From: Methylibium rhizosphaerae
GTDB lineage: Bacteria > Pseudomonadota > Gammaproteobacteria > Burkholderiales > Burkholderiaceae_C
Assembly (NCBI RefSeq): GCF_006386545.1
Contig: NZ_SWAR01000001.1
Span: forward strand, 240,974 to 304,973
Length of the DNA stretch: 64,000 nt
Reading direction: 5' to 3'
Part shown: positions 19,541 through 31,112 of the stretch, piece by piece
Layout of the letters: each line of letters begins with the position of its first letter
Numbering within the stretch: the first letter of the stretch is position 1
Translations under genes and position numbers: made by a program
Notes under the pieces: model-generated
The model's database searches: none
Told to the model about the DNA's origin: nothing
Seen by the model: the letters and a program-made list of their open reading frames with translations, nothing else

Positions 19541-21415
19541 GTGATTCCGCAACCCTTCATCCAGGAACTGCTCGCCCGCACCGACATCGCCGAGGTGGTG
19601 GGCCGCTACGTGCAGCTCAAGAAGGCCGGCATCAACCTCAAGGGCCTGTGCCCTTTCCACGGCGAGAAGACACCCAGCTTCATCGTCAGCCCCACCCGCC
19701 AGACCTATCACTGCTTCGGCTGCGGAGCGCACGGCAATGCGGTGGGCTTCCTGATGGAACACGCCGGCATGGGGTTCATCGACGCCGTGCGCGACCTCGC
19801 CCAGCAATGCGGACTGCAGGTGCCCGAGGACGACAGCACCCCCGAGGAACGTGAGCGCGCCAAGGCGCTGAAGGAGCGCCAGTCCACCCTGACCGACGTG
19901 CTGGCGAAGGCAGCCGAGCACTACCGCAAGCAGCTCAAGGCCAGCCCGCGCGCCGTGCAGTACCTGAAGGGTCGCGGGCTGACGGGAGAAATCGCGGCCC
20001 GCTTCGGCCTTGGTTACGCCCCCGAAGGCTGGCGAGGCCTCGCCAGCGTGTTCCCGCGGTACGACGACCCGCTGCTGGCCGAAAGCGGCCTCGTCATCGT
20101 GCAAGGCGACGAAGGCGAAGAGCAGAAACGCTACGACCGGTTCCGCGACCGTGTGATGTTCCCGATCCGCTCGGTGCAGGGTGAGGTCATCGGCTTCGGC
20201 GGCCGGGTGCTCGACAGCGGCGAACCCAAGTACCTCAACTCGCCCGAGACGCCGGTCTTCGTGAAGGGCCGCGAGCTCTACGGGCTGTACGAGGCGCGCG
20301 CCGCGCTGCGCGAACGCGGCTACGTACTGGTGACCGAGGGCTACATGGACGTCGTGGCGCTCGCACAGCTCGGCTTTCCCAATGCGGTTGCCACACTGGG
20401 CACCGCATGCACCGCAGAGCATGTGCACAAGCTGTTCCGCTTCACCGACCGCGTGGTGTTCAGCTTCGACGGCGACGCTGCCGGCCGGCGCGCCGCCGCA
20501 CGGGCGCTCGAGGCTGCCCTGCCTCATGCCAGCGACACCCGCAGCATCAAGTTCCTGTTCCTGCCGACCGAACACGACCCGGACTCCTACGTGCGGGAAT
20601 TCGGCAGCGAGGCCTTCGAGCGATGCGTGAACGACGCCGTGCCGCTGTCGCAGCAGCTCATCGAACACGTGCGCGAGGACTGCGACCTGGGCACCGCCGA
20701 GGGCCGCGCCCACATGCTGGCCAATGCCAAGCCACTAGTCCTGCAACTGCCAAGCGGGCTGCTTCGCGAACAGCTCGTGGCGGAGCTGGCGGGCATGGGT
20801 GGGGTCACGGCAGAGCAGCTGGCGCAGCACTGGGGTGGGGGCGCCAGGCCACAGTCGCCCGCCCGGCAGAACGCGGGCCCCGGCCCGCGCACGGAGCGGT
20901 CCGCCACCGCTCCTTCGCACTCCGCGCCGCGCACGCCGCCGCGGGCGGTTCGCCATCAGGCGGCCACGCTGCTCGACCGCGCCGCCTGGATGCTGCTGCA
21001 CCGCAGCGAACTGTCAGAGCACCTGTCGGGCTCCTTGCACGACCTGCTGGGCGGCCAGCCGCAGCCCTATGGCGACTTCTTTCGCTGGCTCGACCGAACG
21101 GTGCACGATCACGGCCCCCTGGCGCGCGCCGCGCTGGTGGAGCAGCTCGAGCAGGACGCCGAAGCGGCGGTGTTCGGCCCGCTCGTTTCGCGCCTCAACG
21201 CCATGCATGAGGTCCCCGACGAGGCCGATCCGATGAAGGACCTGGAGGTGACGCTCTTGCGCCTGCGCATGCAGGCGCTGCGAGAGCAGCAGGAAGCCCT
21301 GGCGGCTGCTGGCGACCTGTCCGAGCCGGTGAAGACCAGGCTGCGCGAGCTCAAGGCCGAGCAGGACGAGCTCACGGCCGCCATTTCGGCCGCCACAGCC
21401 CCGCCGGGGCGCTGA
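19541..21415 (+). CDS. dnaG: DNA primase
   Basis: DnaG makes the RNA primers for chromosome replication. The 624-residue protein has the N-terminal CHC2 zinc domain with C37, H40, C58 and C61 (CPFHGEKTPSF...YHCFGCG), a central TOPRIM-containing catalytic core (VTEGYMDVVALAQ, FSFDGDAAGRRAA) and a helical C-terminal region for contact with the DnaB helicase, separated by a proline- and arginine-rich linker at about 430-470. The start is GTG 19541. It forms the common dnaG-rpoD arrangement, although rpoD has its own promoter just beyond the dnaG stop. The usual preceding rpsU gene is absent. Confidence 0.97.
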   Translation: MIPQPFIQELLARTDIAEVVGRYVQLKKAGINLKGLCPFHGEKTPSFIVSPTRQTYHCFGCGAHGNAVGFLMEHAGMGFIDAVRDLAQQCGLQVPEDDSTPEERERAKALKERQSTLTDVLAKAAEHYRKQLKASPRAVQYLKGRGLTGEIAARFGLGYAPEGWRGLASVFPRYDDPLLAESGLVIVQGDEGEEQKRYDRFRDRVMFPIRSVQGEVIGFGGRVLDSGEPKYLNSPETPVFVKGRELYGLYEARAALRERGYVLVTEGYMDVVALAQLGFPNAVATLGTACTAEHVHKLFRFTDRVVFSFDGDAAGRRAAARALEAALPHASDTRSIKFLFLPTEHDPDSYVREFGSEAFERCVNDAVPLSQQLIEHVREDCDLGTAEGRAHMLANAKPLVLQLPSGLLREQLVAELAGMGGVTAEQLAQHWGGGARPQSPARQNAGPGPRTERSATAPSHSAPRTPPRAVRHQAATLLDRAAWMLLHRSELSEHLSGSLHDLLGGQPQPYGDFFRWLDRTVHDHGPLARAALVEQLEQDAEAAVFGPLVSRLNAMHEVPDEADPMKDLEVTLLRLRMQALREQQEALAAAGDLSEPVKTRLRELKAEQDELTAAISAATAPPGR

Positions 21416-21428
21416 TTTGCGCCCACTT

Positions 21429-21457
21429 TTGACGAACGCGTGTCAATCGACGATAAT
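21429..21457 (+). promoter_or_regulatory. Sigma-70 promoter of rpoD
   Basis: A -35 hexamer TTGACG (21429-21434) and a -10 hexamer GATAAT (21452-21457) are exactly 17 bases apart, one mismatch each from consensus. It starts 13 bases after the dnaG stop and would begin an rpoD message with a leader of about 280 bases. Confidence 0.85.
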
Positions 21458-21744
21458 TAAGGGTTTGTTACTGCGGCAAGAGTGACAGCAGCACCTCCGG
21501 GCCCCGGCCACCCGCGACACGGGTTACATACAGGCCACCCTTTCCCCGCAAGGGCTGCACCTCTAAGACGTCCACGCGATCTTGCCCGTCGGTAGCTCGT
21601 TAGACCGTCCGCCCGCCGTGCTTTGCACTGTGGGGCCGCGGCCTTTGCCGAAGTCTTGCCAAACCCATCGTTGGCCCGCACCTGGCATGGAATCCGCTGC
21701 ATGAGCACGTCACGAGCCCGAGCCTTCACCATCCGAGGAACCGC
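21458..21744 (+). other. Long untranslated leader of rpoD
   Basis: About 280 bases lie between the predicted transcription start and the rpoD ATG. I see no coding frame, riboswitch signature or clear terminator hairpin. The last segment carries an unusual CCGAGGAACC ribosome-site region directly before the ATG at 21745. Confidence 0.4.
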
Positions 21745-23988
<2,244 letters not shown>

Positions 23989-24116
23989 TTGGCCGGATGG
24001 GCCACCGCCGCAGGCGGTGGGCGATTGCGCAGCAAGCGCACCGGGCTTGCGCCGCCAGGCACAAGCTCCGGACCTATCTGGACAATCTCTGATTGGCCGG
24101 ATGGCGATCAGCACGG

Positions 24117-24146
24117 AAAGCCCGGCAAAGCCGGGCTTTTTCTTTG
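24117..24146 (+). terminator. Rho-independent terminator of rpoD
   Basis: A perfect 10-bp stem (24117-24126 with 24130-24139) closes a 3-base AAA loop and runs into TTTTCTTTG. It stands just after the second copy of the rpoD-end repeat. Confidence 0.92.
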
Positions 24147-24195
24147 TTGCCTTTCACATTGCAGGACTAAACTGCGGGTGACTTCACGAATCACG

Positions 24196-25131
24196 ATGAC
24201 CAGCGCCGTCGTTCGCACTGTCCTGTTCGCCGACCTGCGTGGCAGCACTTCGCTGTACGAGACGCTCGGCAACGCCGAGGCCGCCTCCGTGGTGACGCAG
24301 AGCGTGGCCTTGCTGGCGCAGATCGTGGTGAGCTGTCAGGGGCGCGTGATCAAGACGCTCGGCGACGGCCTGATGGCGGTGTTCGAGCGTGCGCAGGAGG
24401 CGGTCACGGCCGCCGACGAGATGCACGAATCGCTCGAACGCATCGTGAGCCTGCCCGGCAACCCCGGCCGTGCACCGGCGATGAAGCTGCAGGTGGCGGT
24501 GGCCCACGGCGAGATCATCGAGGTCGACAACGATTGCTTCGGCGACGCGGTGAACGTGGCCGCGCGGCTGCTCGACGCCGCCGGCGACAACGAAACCCTG
24601 GTCACCGGCAGCGTGCTCGACCACCTGGACCGCAGCCAGCACGAGCGCTTTCGCCACCTCAACCGCATGCAGCTGCGCGGCCGGCAGGAACCGGTGGAGG
24701 TATTGCGCATGGAAGGCCGCCGCTTCAGCGACGCCATCTCCACCGCGTTCCAGGACTCCCCGCCGTCCTACGCGCCCGATGGCATCCGTCTCGTCGGCCA
24801 GAACCTCAACCGCGTGTTCGCCGGGACCAGCCTGCCCGTCATCCTCGGGCGCAGCCCCGAAGCCACCTACTGCATCGACGACACCCGCGTGTCGCGCTCG
24901 CACGCGCGCATCGAATGGCACGGCGGCAACTTCCAGCTCACCGACCTCAGCTACAACGGCACCTACGTGCGCTACGGCAACCAGGCGGAAGTGGTGACCC
25001 TCAAGCGCGGCACCTGCGTGCTGCACGGCAGCGGCATCATCTGCCTGGGGGCATCGCCCAGCGACGCCACCGTGCCCACGGTGCGCTTCGAGGTGCTGTC
25101 GTTCTCGGACACCGAGCCGCAGTTCCCCTGA
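24196..25131 (+). CDS. Class III adenylate/guanylate cyclase domain protein with FHA domain
   Basis: This 311-residue soluble protein joins a class III nucleotidyl cyclase domain (about 1-170) to a C-terminal forkhead-associated phosphothreonine-binding domain (about 200-300). The cyclase part keeps both metal aspartates (D13 in FADLRGST and D57 in LGDGLMAVF) and the AVNVAARL motif that supplies the transition-state Asn and Arg, so it could be active. The FHA part has LGRSPEATYCI, RVSRSHARIEW and NGTYV. It would link cyclic nucleotide production to a Ser/Thr-kinase signal, but no such kinase is nearby. ATG 24196 is chosen; GTG 24178 is an alternative with AGGA upstream. Confidence 0.88.
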   Translation: MTSAVVRTVLFADLRGSTSLYETLGNAEAASVVTQSVALLAQIVVSCQGRVIKTLGDGLMAVFERAQEAVTAADEMHESLERIVSLPGNPGRAPAMKLQVAVAHGEIIEVDNDCFGDAVNVAARLLDAAGDNETLVTGSVLDHLDRSQHERFRHLNRMQLRGRQEPVEVLRMEGRRFSDAISTAFQDSPPSYAPDGIRLVGQNLNRVFAGTSLPVILGRSPEATYCIDDTRVSRSHARIEWHGGNFQLTDLSYNGTYVRYGNQAEVVTLKRGTCVLHGSGIICLGASPSDATVPTVRFEVLSFSDTEPQFP

Positions 25132-25147
25132 ATCCCGGCGCCGCCCC

Positions 25148-25834
25148 TCAGGCTTCCAGCAGGTCCGCCAGGGTCAGGAGTTCGGCCACCACGTGCGTGG
25201 CCTGCGGTTCATGCGTGTGGCTGGCCCCGGCCCGCCGCACCCAGACCGCAGGGTGGCCGGCGTTGAGCGCGCCGAACACGTCCAGGTGCGGGTCGTCGCC
25301 CACGTGGAGCACTGCATGCGCAGGCTCGCCCAGTCTCCGGCAGGCCTCGCCGAAGATGCGCGCATCGGGCTTGCCGACGCCGAACTCGCGGGCACCGACG
25401 CAGCCGCTGAAGTACTGGGCGAGCCCCACACGCTTCAGGTCGGCGTTGCCGTTGGTCAGGGCCAGCAGCGGGTAGCGGCGCGCCAGGCGCTCCAGGGCCG
25501 GGAGCACGTCGTCGAACAGCTCGACCTTCTGCCGCTCGGCAAAGAAGTACTCGAAGGCAGGCACCGCCAGGGCCGGGTCGTCATCAGCGGCCAGCAGGGC
25601 CTGCCTCAGGCTTTCGAGGCGCATCGCACTGAAGTCGTGCGCCAGGTCGGGGCGGTCGACCTCCACCCGGTCACGCAGGGCGCGCAATGCGGCAACGTCG
25701 TGCCGCTGCGCCGTGGCAGGCGCGTGCTCGACGAGCCAGGCGTGCAGCTGCCGCTCCGCCCGCTCGATGGTCGGCCAGATGGGCCACAGGGTGTCGTCCA
25801 GATCGATGGAGAGCGCACGGATCGCACGGGGCAT
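25148..25834 (-). CDS. HAD-superfamily hydrolase (YjjG/haloacid-dehalogenase-like)
   Basis: This 228-residue soluble phosphatase-like protein has the four HAD motifs: nucleophile DLDDTLW at about 10-16, the threonine motif LLALTNGNADL, the lysine in GVGKPDARIF, and the acidic HVGDDPHLDVFGALNAG loop. A helical cap lies between motifs one and two (about 20-110), so it is subfamily IA, near YjjG-type nucleotidases. The substrate cannot be told from sequence. ATG 25834 is chosen because the family begins shortly before the DLDDT motif; the frame extends upstream into the intergenic gap without support. It is convergent with the cyclase gene. Confidence 0.88.
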   Translation of the reverse strand: MPRAIRALSIDLDDTLWPIWPTIERAERQLHAWLVEHAPATAQRHDVAALRALRDRVEVDRPDLAHDFSAMRLESLRQALLAADDDPALAVPAFEYFFAERQKVELFDDVLPALERLARRYPLLALTNGNADLKRVGLAQYFSGCVGAREFGVGKPDARIFGEACRRLGEPAHAVLHVGDDPHLDVFGALNAGHPAVWVRRAGASHTHEPQATHVVAELLTLADLLEA

Positions 25835-25935
25835 GTGTACTGCAGAGCAACATGAGATAGGCCCCAGAGTGTCGCTCACCTCCATTACAGTCGGACATCC
25901 CTTCCGGTGGCCGAGCCTCACGCGCACCGACCCGC

Positions 25936-28900
25936 ATGTCCCCAGACCCGCTGCCACCCGACAAGCTCCAGCGACTGCGTGTACTGGAGCAGTTGCGTGT
26001 CCTGGACACGCACGACGAGCCCGCCTATGACGCCATCGCGCGGCTGGCCGCCGACCTCACCGGCAGCCCGATCGCGCTGGTAAGCCTGGTCGACGAGAAC
26101 CGCCTGTGGTTCAAGGCGCGGGTGGGGGCCGCAGTCCACGAGGTGCCCAGCGACGCTGCGTTCTGCGTGCAGGCGATCGCCGGCGACGAGGTGTTCGTCG
26201 TGCTGAACGCCGCCGACGACGCCCGGTTCGCCGCCCACCCCACCGTCTCGGGCGCACCCCGCCTGCGCTTCTATGCCGGCGCCCCCATCACCGTGGCCGG
26301 CTGCCGCATCGGCACGGTGAGCGTCCTGTCGCCCGAAACGCGTGGCCTTTCGGAGCGGGAGCGCCGCACCTTGCAGGACCTGGCCGTCGCCGCCGGCTCG
26401 CTGCTCGAGGCACGCCTGCGCGAACAACGCTCCCGCCAGCAGGAAGAGAGCGTGCGCAAGGCCGCCTCCGCACTTGCGGCGCAGCAGGCGCGTTCGCATG
26501 AAGTGCAAGTGCAGCTCGGCGCCATGCTGGCGGCCGTGCCGGACCTGTGGTTCCTGATGGACCGCGAGGGCCGCTATTTGCAGTGCAGCGCCCCGGGGCA
26601 TCCGATGCTGCCGCAGCCCTTCGAGCAGATGCAGGGCCGACGCCTGCACGACGTGCTGCCCGAGCACCTGGCCAGCATCATCGCTCGCGGCATCGCCGCG
26701 GCCCTGCAGGCCGAACAGGTCCAGCGCATCGAGTACGAACGCGTCACGCCCGATGGTGTGCTGCGGCACCTGGAGGTTCGCATCTCGCCGGTGCAGGACG
26801 GCCGCACGCTGCACCTCGTGCGCGACCTGACCGACCTGCGCACTCTCGAACGCGACGTGCTCGTCATGCAGCGCGTGCTCGAGGCCGACGCGTCCCTGCC
26901 GATCACCGTCACCGACGCCACCCTGCCCGACCAGCCGCTGATCTACGTGAACCCGGCTTTCGAGCGTCTGTCGGGCTATCGGCGCGACGAGGTGATCGGC
27001 CACAACTGCCGCTTTCTCAATGCCGGCTATCGCGACCAGGCGGCGCTCGACGAGCTGCGCCATGCGCTCGCCGAGGGACGCGCCAGCACCGTGCTGCTGC
27101 GCAACGCGCGCAAGGACGGCAGTGCCTTCATCAACGAGTTGCACGTGGCGCCCATACGCGACGCGGCAGGCCGGGTCACGCACTTCATCGGCGTGCACAC
27201 CGACGTCACCGAGCGCACCCGCGCCGCCGAGAAGCTGCGGGTGAGCGAGGAGCTGTACCGCTCGGTGGCCGGCGCGATCAGCGACGGACTGCTGGTGGTG
27301 ACGCAGGACCACGGCGTGGCCGCCGTCAACCCGGCCGGCTGCCGCATCCTCGGCATGCGCCAGGATGAAGTGGTGGGCGGGCCGCACGCCCCGCCGCTGC
27401 AGTTGCTCGATGAACGGCTGGCCCCCCTGCCGCCCGATTCGCACCCGGTGTGGACGGTGCTGGCCGGCGGGTCTTCCCTGCTCGATCGGGTGTTCGCGCT
27501 GCACCGCCCCGACGGCGACCTGCGCTGGCTGAGCGTGAGCTGCCAGCCGCTGCGGCTGCAGCCGGGCGACCTGCCGTTCTCGGTGGTGGTGACTTTTCGC
27601 GACATCACCGAACAGCGCCGGGCCGAGCAGGCGCTGCTGGTCAGCGAGGAGCGCTGGAAGTTCGCGCTCGAAGGCAGCGGCGACGGCGTGTGGGACTACG
27701 ACGGCGACAGCAACACCGCCTTCTATTCGCGGCGCTGGAAGGAGATGCTCGGCCATGCCGAGCATGAGATCGGCACCTCGCTCGCCGAGTGGCGCCAGCG
27801 CGTGCATCCGGACGACAAGGAGCGGGTGTTCGAGGAGATCCGCCGCTACCGCGCGGGCGAGATCCCGGCCTACGAGATCGAGTACCGCATGCGCCATCGC
27901 GACGGGCACGACATGTGGATCCTCGACCGCGGGAAGATCGTCGCCCGGCGGGCGGACGGCTCGCCGCTGCGGGTGGTGGGCACCCACCGCGACGTGACGC
28001 GCCAGAAGCTCACCGAGGAGGCCCTGCGCGACAAGCAGGCGGCAGAGCTCGCGAACCGGGCAAAGACCGAGTTCCTGTCGCGCATGAGTCACGAGATGCG
28101 CACGCCGCTGAACGCAGTGATCGGCTTCGCGCAGCTGCTCAAGCTGCAGCAGAGCCCCAGCGTGACCAACCGGCCCACCTACGCCGACCACATCCTGCAG
28201 GCTGGCCAGCACCTGCTGGCGCTGGTCAACGACGTGCTCGACCTGCAGCAGGTCGAAGAGGGCCGCGTCTCGCTGAACATCGCGCCGGTGGCGCTGGCCG
28301 AGTTGGCCGCGCGCTGCACCGAGCTGCTGGCGCCCATGGCGCAGGCCCGCGGCGTGACATGCACCAACGCCGTCACCGAAGCTGCGGCTCAGCGCCGCGT
28401 GTGGGCCGACAAGCAGCGGCTTCGCCAGGTGCTGCTGAACGTGGCCTCCAACGCGATCAAGTACAACCGCCCCGGCGGCCACATGCGCATTTCCGTCGAA
28501 TCTGCCGGCGACGAGCGCCTCGCCCTGCTGGTCGAGGACAACGGCTACGGCATGACCAGCGAACAGATGAGCCGTCTGTTCCAGCCCTTCGAGCGTCTCG
28601 GCCGCGAGACCTCCGCCATCGAAGGCACGGGGCTGGGCCTCATCATCGCGCGCGGCCTCATCCAGGAAATGGGTGGTAGCCTCGCCGTGGCCAGCCGCCC
28701 CGGCGTCGGGACGCAGGTGCGCATCGAGCTGCCGTCGCCGCTCGACGCACGCCGCAGCGAACACGCCGTGTTCGCGCCTTCCGTGCATGGCCTTCCGCTC
28801 GATCAAGAACAAAGGAAACCTGACCGCATGCGCATGCTTTATGTCGAGGACAACCGCATCAACGCTCTGCTCTTCGAAGAGACCCTGAAGCTGCGCGGCC

Positions 28901-29193
28901 ACATCGAGCTGCGCGTGGCCGAGGACGGTGAAGAAGCCCACGTCATCGCCAGCGAATGGCGGCCCGACGTGCTGGTACTCGACGCGCACCTGCCCGGCCT
29001 CACCGGCTTCGAGGTGCTGCAGCAGTTGCGCCAGCTGCCCGGCCTCGCCGACGTGCCGGCGTTCATGTGTTCGGCCGACGCCATGCCGGAGGACGTGCAG
29101 CGTGCACTCGCGGCGGGCTTCGTCGGCTACTGGACCAAGCCGATCGACGTGCACAAGGTGATGGCCGACCTCGACGTGCTGCAGCAGTCCTGA
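25936..29193 (+). CDS. LOV-domain hybrid sensor histidine kinase (GAF-PAS-LOV-PAS-PAS-HisKA-HATPase-receiver)
   Basis: This 1085-residue protein has no membrane segment and should sense signals in the cytosol. Domain order: GAF (about 25-165), a PAS domain (about 195-305), a LOV domain (about 315-430), two further PAS domains (about 440-570 and 575-690), a dimerisation domain with H719 in [11 protein letters not shown], an ATPase domain ([26 protein letters not shown]) and a C-terminal receiver with phospho-acceptor D1016. The LOV part carries GHNCRFLN with the flavin-adduct cysteine C358 and R359, plus N390 and N400 as expected for FMN binding. Two positions differ from canonical LOV: N362 for Gln, and H421 for the signalling Gln. 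hemH overlaps its stop by one base. Confidence 0.93.
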   Translation: MSPDPLPPDKLQRLRVLEQLRVLDTHDEPAYDAIARLAADLTGSPIALVSLVDENRLWFKARVGAAVHEVPSDAAFCVQAIAGDEVFVVLNAADDARFAAHPTVSGAPRLRFYAGAPITVAGCRIGTVSVLSPETRGLSERERRTLQDLAVAAGSLLEARLREQRSRQQEESVRKAASALAAQQARSHEVQVQLGAMLAAVPDLWFLMDREGRYLQCSAPGHPMLPQPFEQMQGRRLHDVLPEHLASIIARGIAAALQAEQVQRIEYERVTPDGVLRHLEVRISPVQDGRTLHLVRDLTDLRTLERDVLVMQRVLEADASLPITVTDATLPDQPLIYVNPAFERLSGYRRDEVIGHNCRFLNAGYRDQAALDELRHALAEGRASTVLLRNARKDGSAFINELHVAPIRDAAGRVTHFIGVHTDVTERTRAAEKLRVSEELYRSVAGAISDGLLVVTQDHGVAAVNPAGCRILGMRQDEVVGGPHAPPLQLLDERLAPLPPDSHPVWTVLAGGSSLLDRVFALHRPDGDLRWLSVSCQPLRLQPGDLPFSVVVTFRDITEQRRAEQALLVSEERWKFALEGSGDGVWDYDGDSNTAFYSRRWKEMLGHAEHEIGTSLAEWRQRVHPDDKERVFEEIRRYRAGEIPAYEIEYRMRHRDGHDMWILDRGKIVARRADGSPLRVVGTHRDVTRQKLTEEALRDKQAAELANRAKTEFLSRMSHEMRTPLNAVIGFAQLLKLQQSPSVTNRPTYADHILQAGQHLLALVNDVLDLQQVEEGRVSLNIAPVALAELAARCTELLAPMAQARGVTCTNAVTEAAAQRRVWADKQRLRQVLLNVASNAIKYNRPGGHMRISVESAGDERLALLVEDNGYGMTSEQMSRLFQPFERLGRETSAIEGTGLGLIIARGLIQEMGGSLAVASRPGVGTQVRIELPSPLDARRSEHAVFAPSVHGLPLDQEQRKPDRMRMLYVEDNRINALLFEETLKLRGHIELRVAEDGEEAHVIASEWRPDVLVLDAHLPGLTGFEVLQQLRQLPGLADVPAFMCSADAMPEDVQRALAAGFVGYWTKPIDVHKVMADLDVLQQS

Positions 29194-30287
29194 TGAAGTT
29201 CCGACCCGAACCCCCGCACCAGCATGGCCGGCCCGCGCGCACCGGCGTGCTGCTGGTCAACCTGGGCACGCCCGATGCGCCCACCGCGCCGGCGGTGCGC
29301 CGCTACCTCGCCGAATTCCTCGGCGACCCGCGTGTCGTGGAGATCCCGGCGCTGGTGTGGAAGCCCATCCTGCACGGCATCATCCTGCGCACCCGGCCGG
29401 CCAAGTCGGCCGCCAAGTACGCCACCATCTGGACCCCCGAGGGCTCGCCGCTCGCGGTGTGGACGGCCAGGCAGGCGGCCCTGCTGCGCGGCTACCTCGG
29501 CGAGCGCGGTCATCGCGTGCTGGTGCGCCATGCCATGCGCTACGGGCAGCCCGGCATCGCGTCGCAGCTCGATGCCTTGAAGGCCGAAGGCGCCGAACGC
29601 GTGCTGGTGCTGCCGCTGTACCCCCAGTATTCGGGCACCACGACGGCCAGCGTGTTCGATGCGGTGCAGGCCTGGGCCCGCAGCACCCGCCGGCTGCCCG
29701 AGCTGCGTTTCGTGAACCGCTACCACGACGAGCCGCTGTACATCGAAGCGCTCGCCAAGCGCCTGCTCAACCACTGGATGGCCCACGGCCGGCCCGAGCG
29801 CCTGGTGTTGAGCTTTCATGGCGTGCCGCGGCGCACGCTGGAGCTGGGCGACCCCTACCACTGCGAATGCCGCAAGACCGCGCGGCTGCTGGCCGCCCGC
29901 CTGGGGCTGTCGGCACAGGAGGTGGTGGTCACCTTCCAGAGCCGATTCGGCAAGGCCGAGTGGCTCAAGCCCTATACCGAACCGACGCTGGTGGAGCTCG
30001 CCCGCGGCGGCGTGAGGCGTGTCGACGTAGCCTGCCCCGGCTTCACGAGCGACTGCCTCGAAACCCTGGAGGAGATCGCCCAGGAAGCGCGCGAGGCCTT
30101 CCTGCATGCGGGCGGTCAGGAGTTCCACTACGTCCCCTGCCTCAACGACCAGCCCGAGTGGATCGCTGCGCTTTGCCACATCGCGATGCGCCACATGGCG
30201 GGCTGGCCCACCCAGCCGGTGCCGGGCGACGAGGCAGCGCTCGAGCAGCAGCGCGGGCGTGCCCTGGCTCTGGGCGCGCAGCACTGA
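29193..30287 (+). CDS. hemH: Ferrochelatase
   Basis: HemH inserts ferrous iron into protoporphyrin IX, the last step of heme synthesis. The 364-residue length is typical. Family motifs are [23 protein letters not shown] near the start, [13 protein letters not shown], the metal-binding histidine H209 in [31 protein letters not shown] and [15 protein letters not shown] with the partner glutamate. The ATG overlaps the stop of the LOV kinase (TGATG), so its translation depends at least partly on that gene. It has no visible promoter of its own. The converging regulator gene ends two bases after its stop. Confidence 0.97.
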   Translation: MKFRPEPPHQHGRPARTGVLLVNLGTPDAPTAPAVRRYLAEFLGDPRVVEIPALVWKPILHGIILRTRPAKSAAKYATIWTPEGSPLAVWTARQAALLRGYLGERGHRVLVRHAMRYGQPGIASQLDALKAEGAERVLVLPLYPQYSGTTTASVFDAVQAWARSTRRLPELRFVNRYHDEPLYIEALAKRLLNHWMAHGRPERLVLSFHGVPRRTLELGDPYHCECRKTARLLAARLGLSAQEVVVTFQSRFGKAEWLKPYTEPTLVELARGGVRRVDVACPGFTSDCLETLEEIAQEAREAFLHAGGQEFHYVPCLNDQPEWIAALCHIAMRHMAGWPTQPVPGDEAALEQQRGRALALGAQH

Positions 30288-30289
30288 GT

Positions 30290-30976
30290 TCAGGCCGCGC
30301 CGCTGTTGCGGTTGCGCGCCGTGCGCCAGCCTTCGGGCACCTGGATCAGGTGCACCAGCACCTGCTCGCGCTTGGCGTTCCGGTTGCTGAGCGCGGCGTA
30401 CTTGTCGTAGAGCGCGTCCATCTCGGCCTGCAGCGCCGCCCGCTCGGCTTCGGTGAGCCACAACCGAGCCCAGTAGTAGATGAAGTCGTCGCGCAGCGAC
30501 GAGCCCGGCTTGGGCATGATGGTCGAGAAGACGCCGCTCGTGTCGCTGGACGTGATGCACAGCTCGAGCTCGGACGACTGCCGCTCCAGCGACTCGGCCA
30601 GCGCGGTGAGCGCATGCTGCTTCCAGCGCGAATGGAAGTTCTCGAACACGTCTTCGTAGCTGGCCAGCGGCGCGTTCATCAGGCCCACGCGCAGCTTGTC
30701 GGCCACGCAGCGGTAGAAGCGCACCTTGTGCCGCGGCCGCCTCTCCACATGCACCTCGCGGATCAGCCCCACCTCGAGCAGGCGGTCGATCCAGTAGCTC
30801 ATCGCGTTCTTCCTGATGCCCAGCTCGCGCGCCGCGCCGGCGAGGTCGATGGCCTTGCCGAGGAAGGGCTTCAGATACAGCCGCTTCTTGGGATACCACA
30901 GCACGTCGATGGCATCGGGCTGCTCGACCCGCAGTTCGTCCATCGCGGCCCAGCCGCTCGGTTCTTCGTTCGGCAC
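30290..30976 (-). CDS. Winged-helix transcriptional regulator (ArsR-like), uncharacterised
   Basis: I recognise only the DNA-binding fold. In this 228-residue protein a helix-turn-helix of ArsR/MarR style lies at about 30-85 (YLKPFLGKAIDLAGAARELG, then NAMSYWIDRLLEVGLIREVHVERR), followed by an alpha-helical C-terminal half (about 90-225) without a known domain. The best start is GTG 30976, with GAGAAGA seven bases upstream; ATG 30943 is an alternative without a ribosome site. It is divergent from the propeller lipoprotein at 31113 and could control it, or could relate to the convergent hemH, but nothing in the sequence proves either. Confidence 0.75.
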   Translation of the reverse strand: MPNEEPSGWAAMDELRVEQPDAIDVLWYPKKRLYLKPFLGKAIDLAGAARELGIRKNAMSYWIDRLLEVGLIREVHVERRPRHKVRFYRCVADKLRVGLMNAPLASYEDVFENFHSRWKQHALTALAESLERQSSELELCITSSDTSGVFSTIMPKPGSSLRDDFIYYWARLWLTEAERAALQAEMDALYDKYAALSNRNAKREQVLVHLIQVPEGWRTARNRNSGAA

Positions 30977-31112
30977 GTCGTCTTCTCGTTCCCGGGGGTC
31001 ACCGCCTCGACCGATTGCGCCCACCGTTCAGATTCAACGCTGTGATTTGAACCGTGGGCGCCCTAGCCTTCTGCCGCTTCAACAGAGAAACGGCAGGAAG
31101 GAAAGGATTGTC

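Noticed and set aside
25918..29154. 1078-codon open frame opposite the LOV kinase
   Set aside because: Antisense shadow of a protein with six recognisable domain types.
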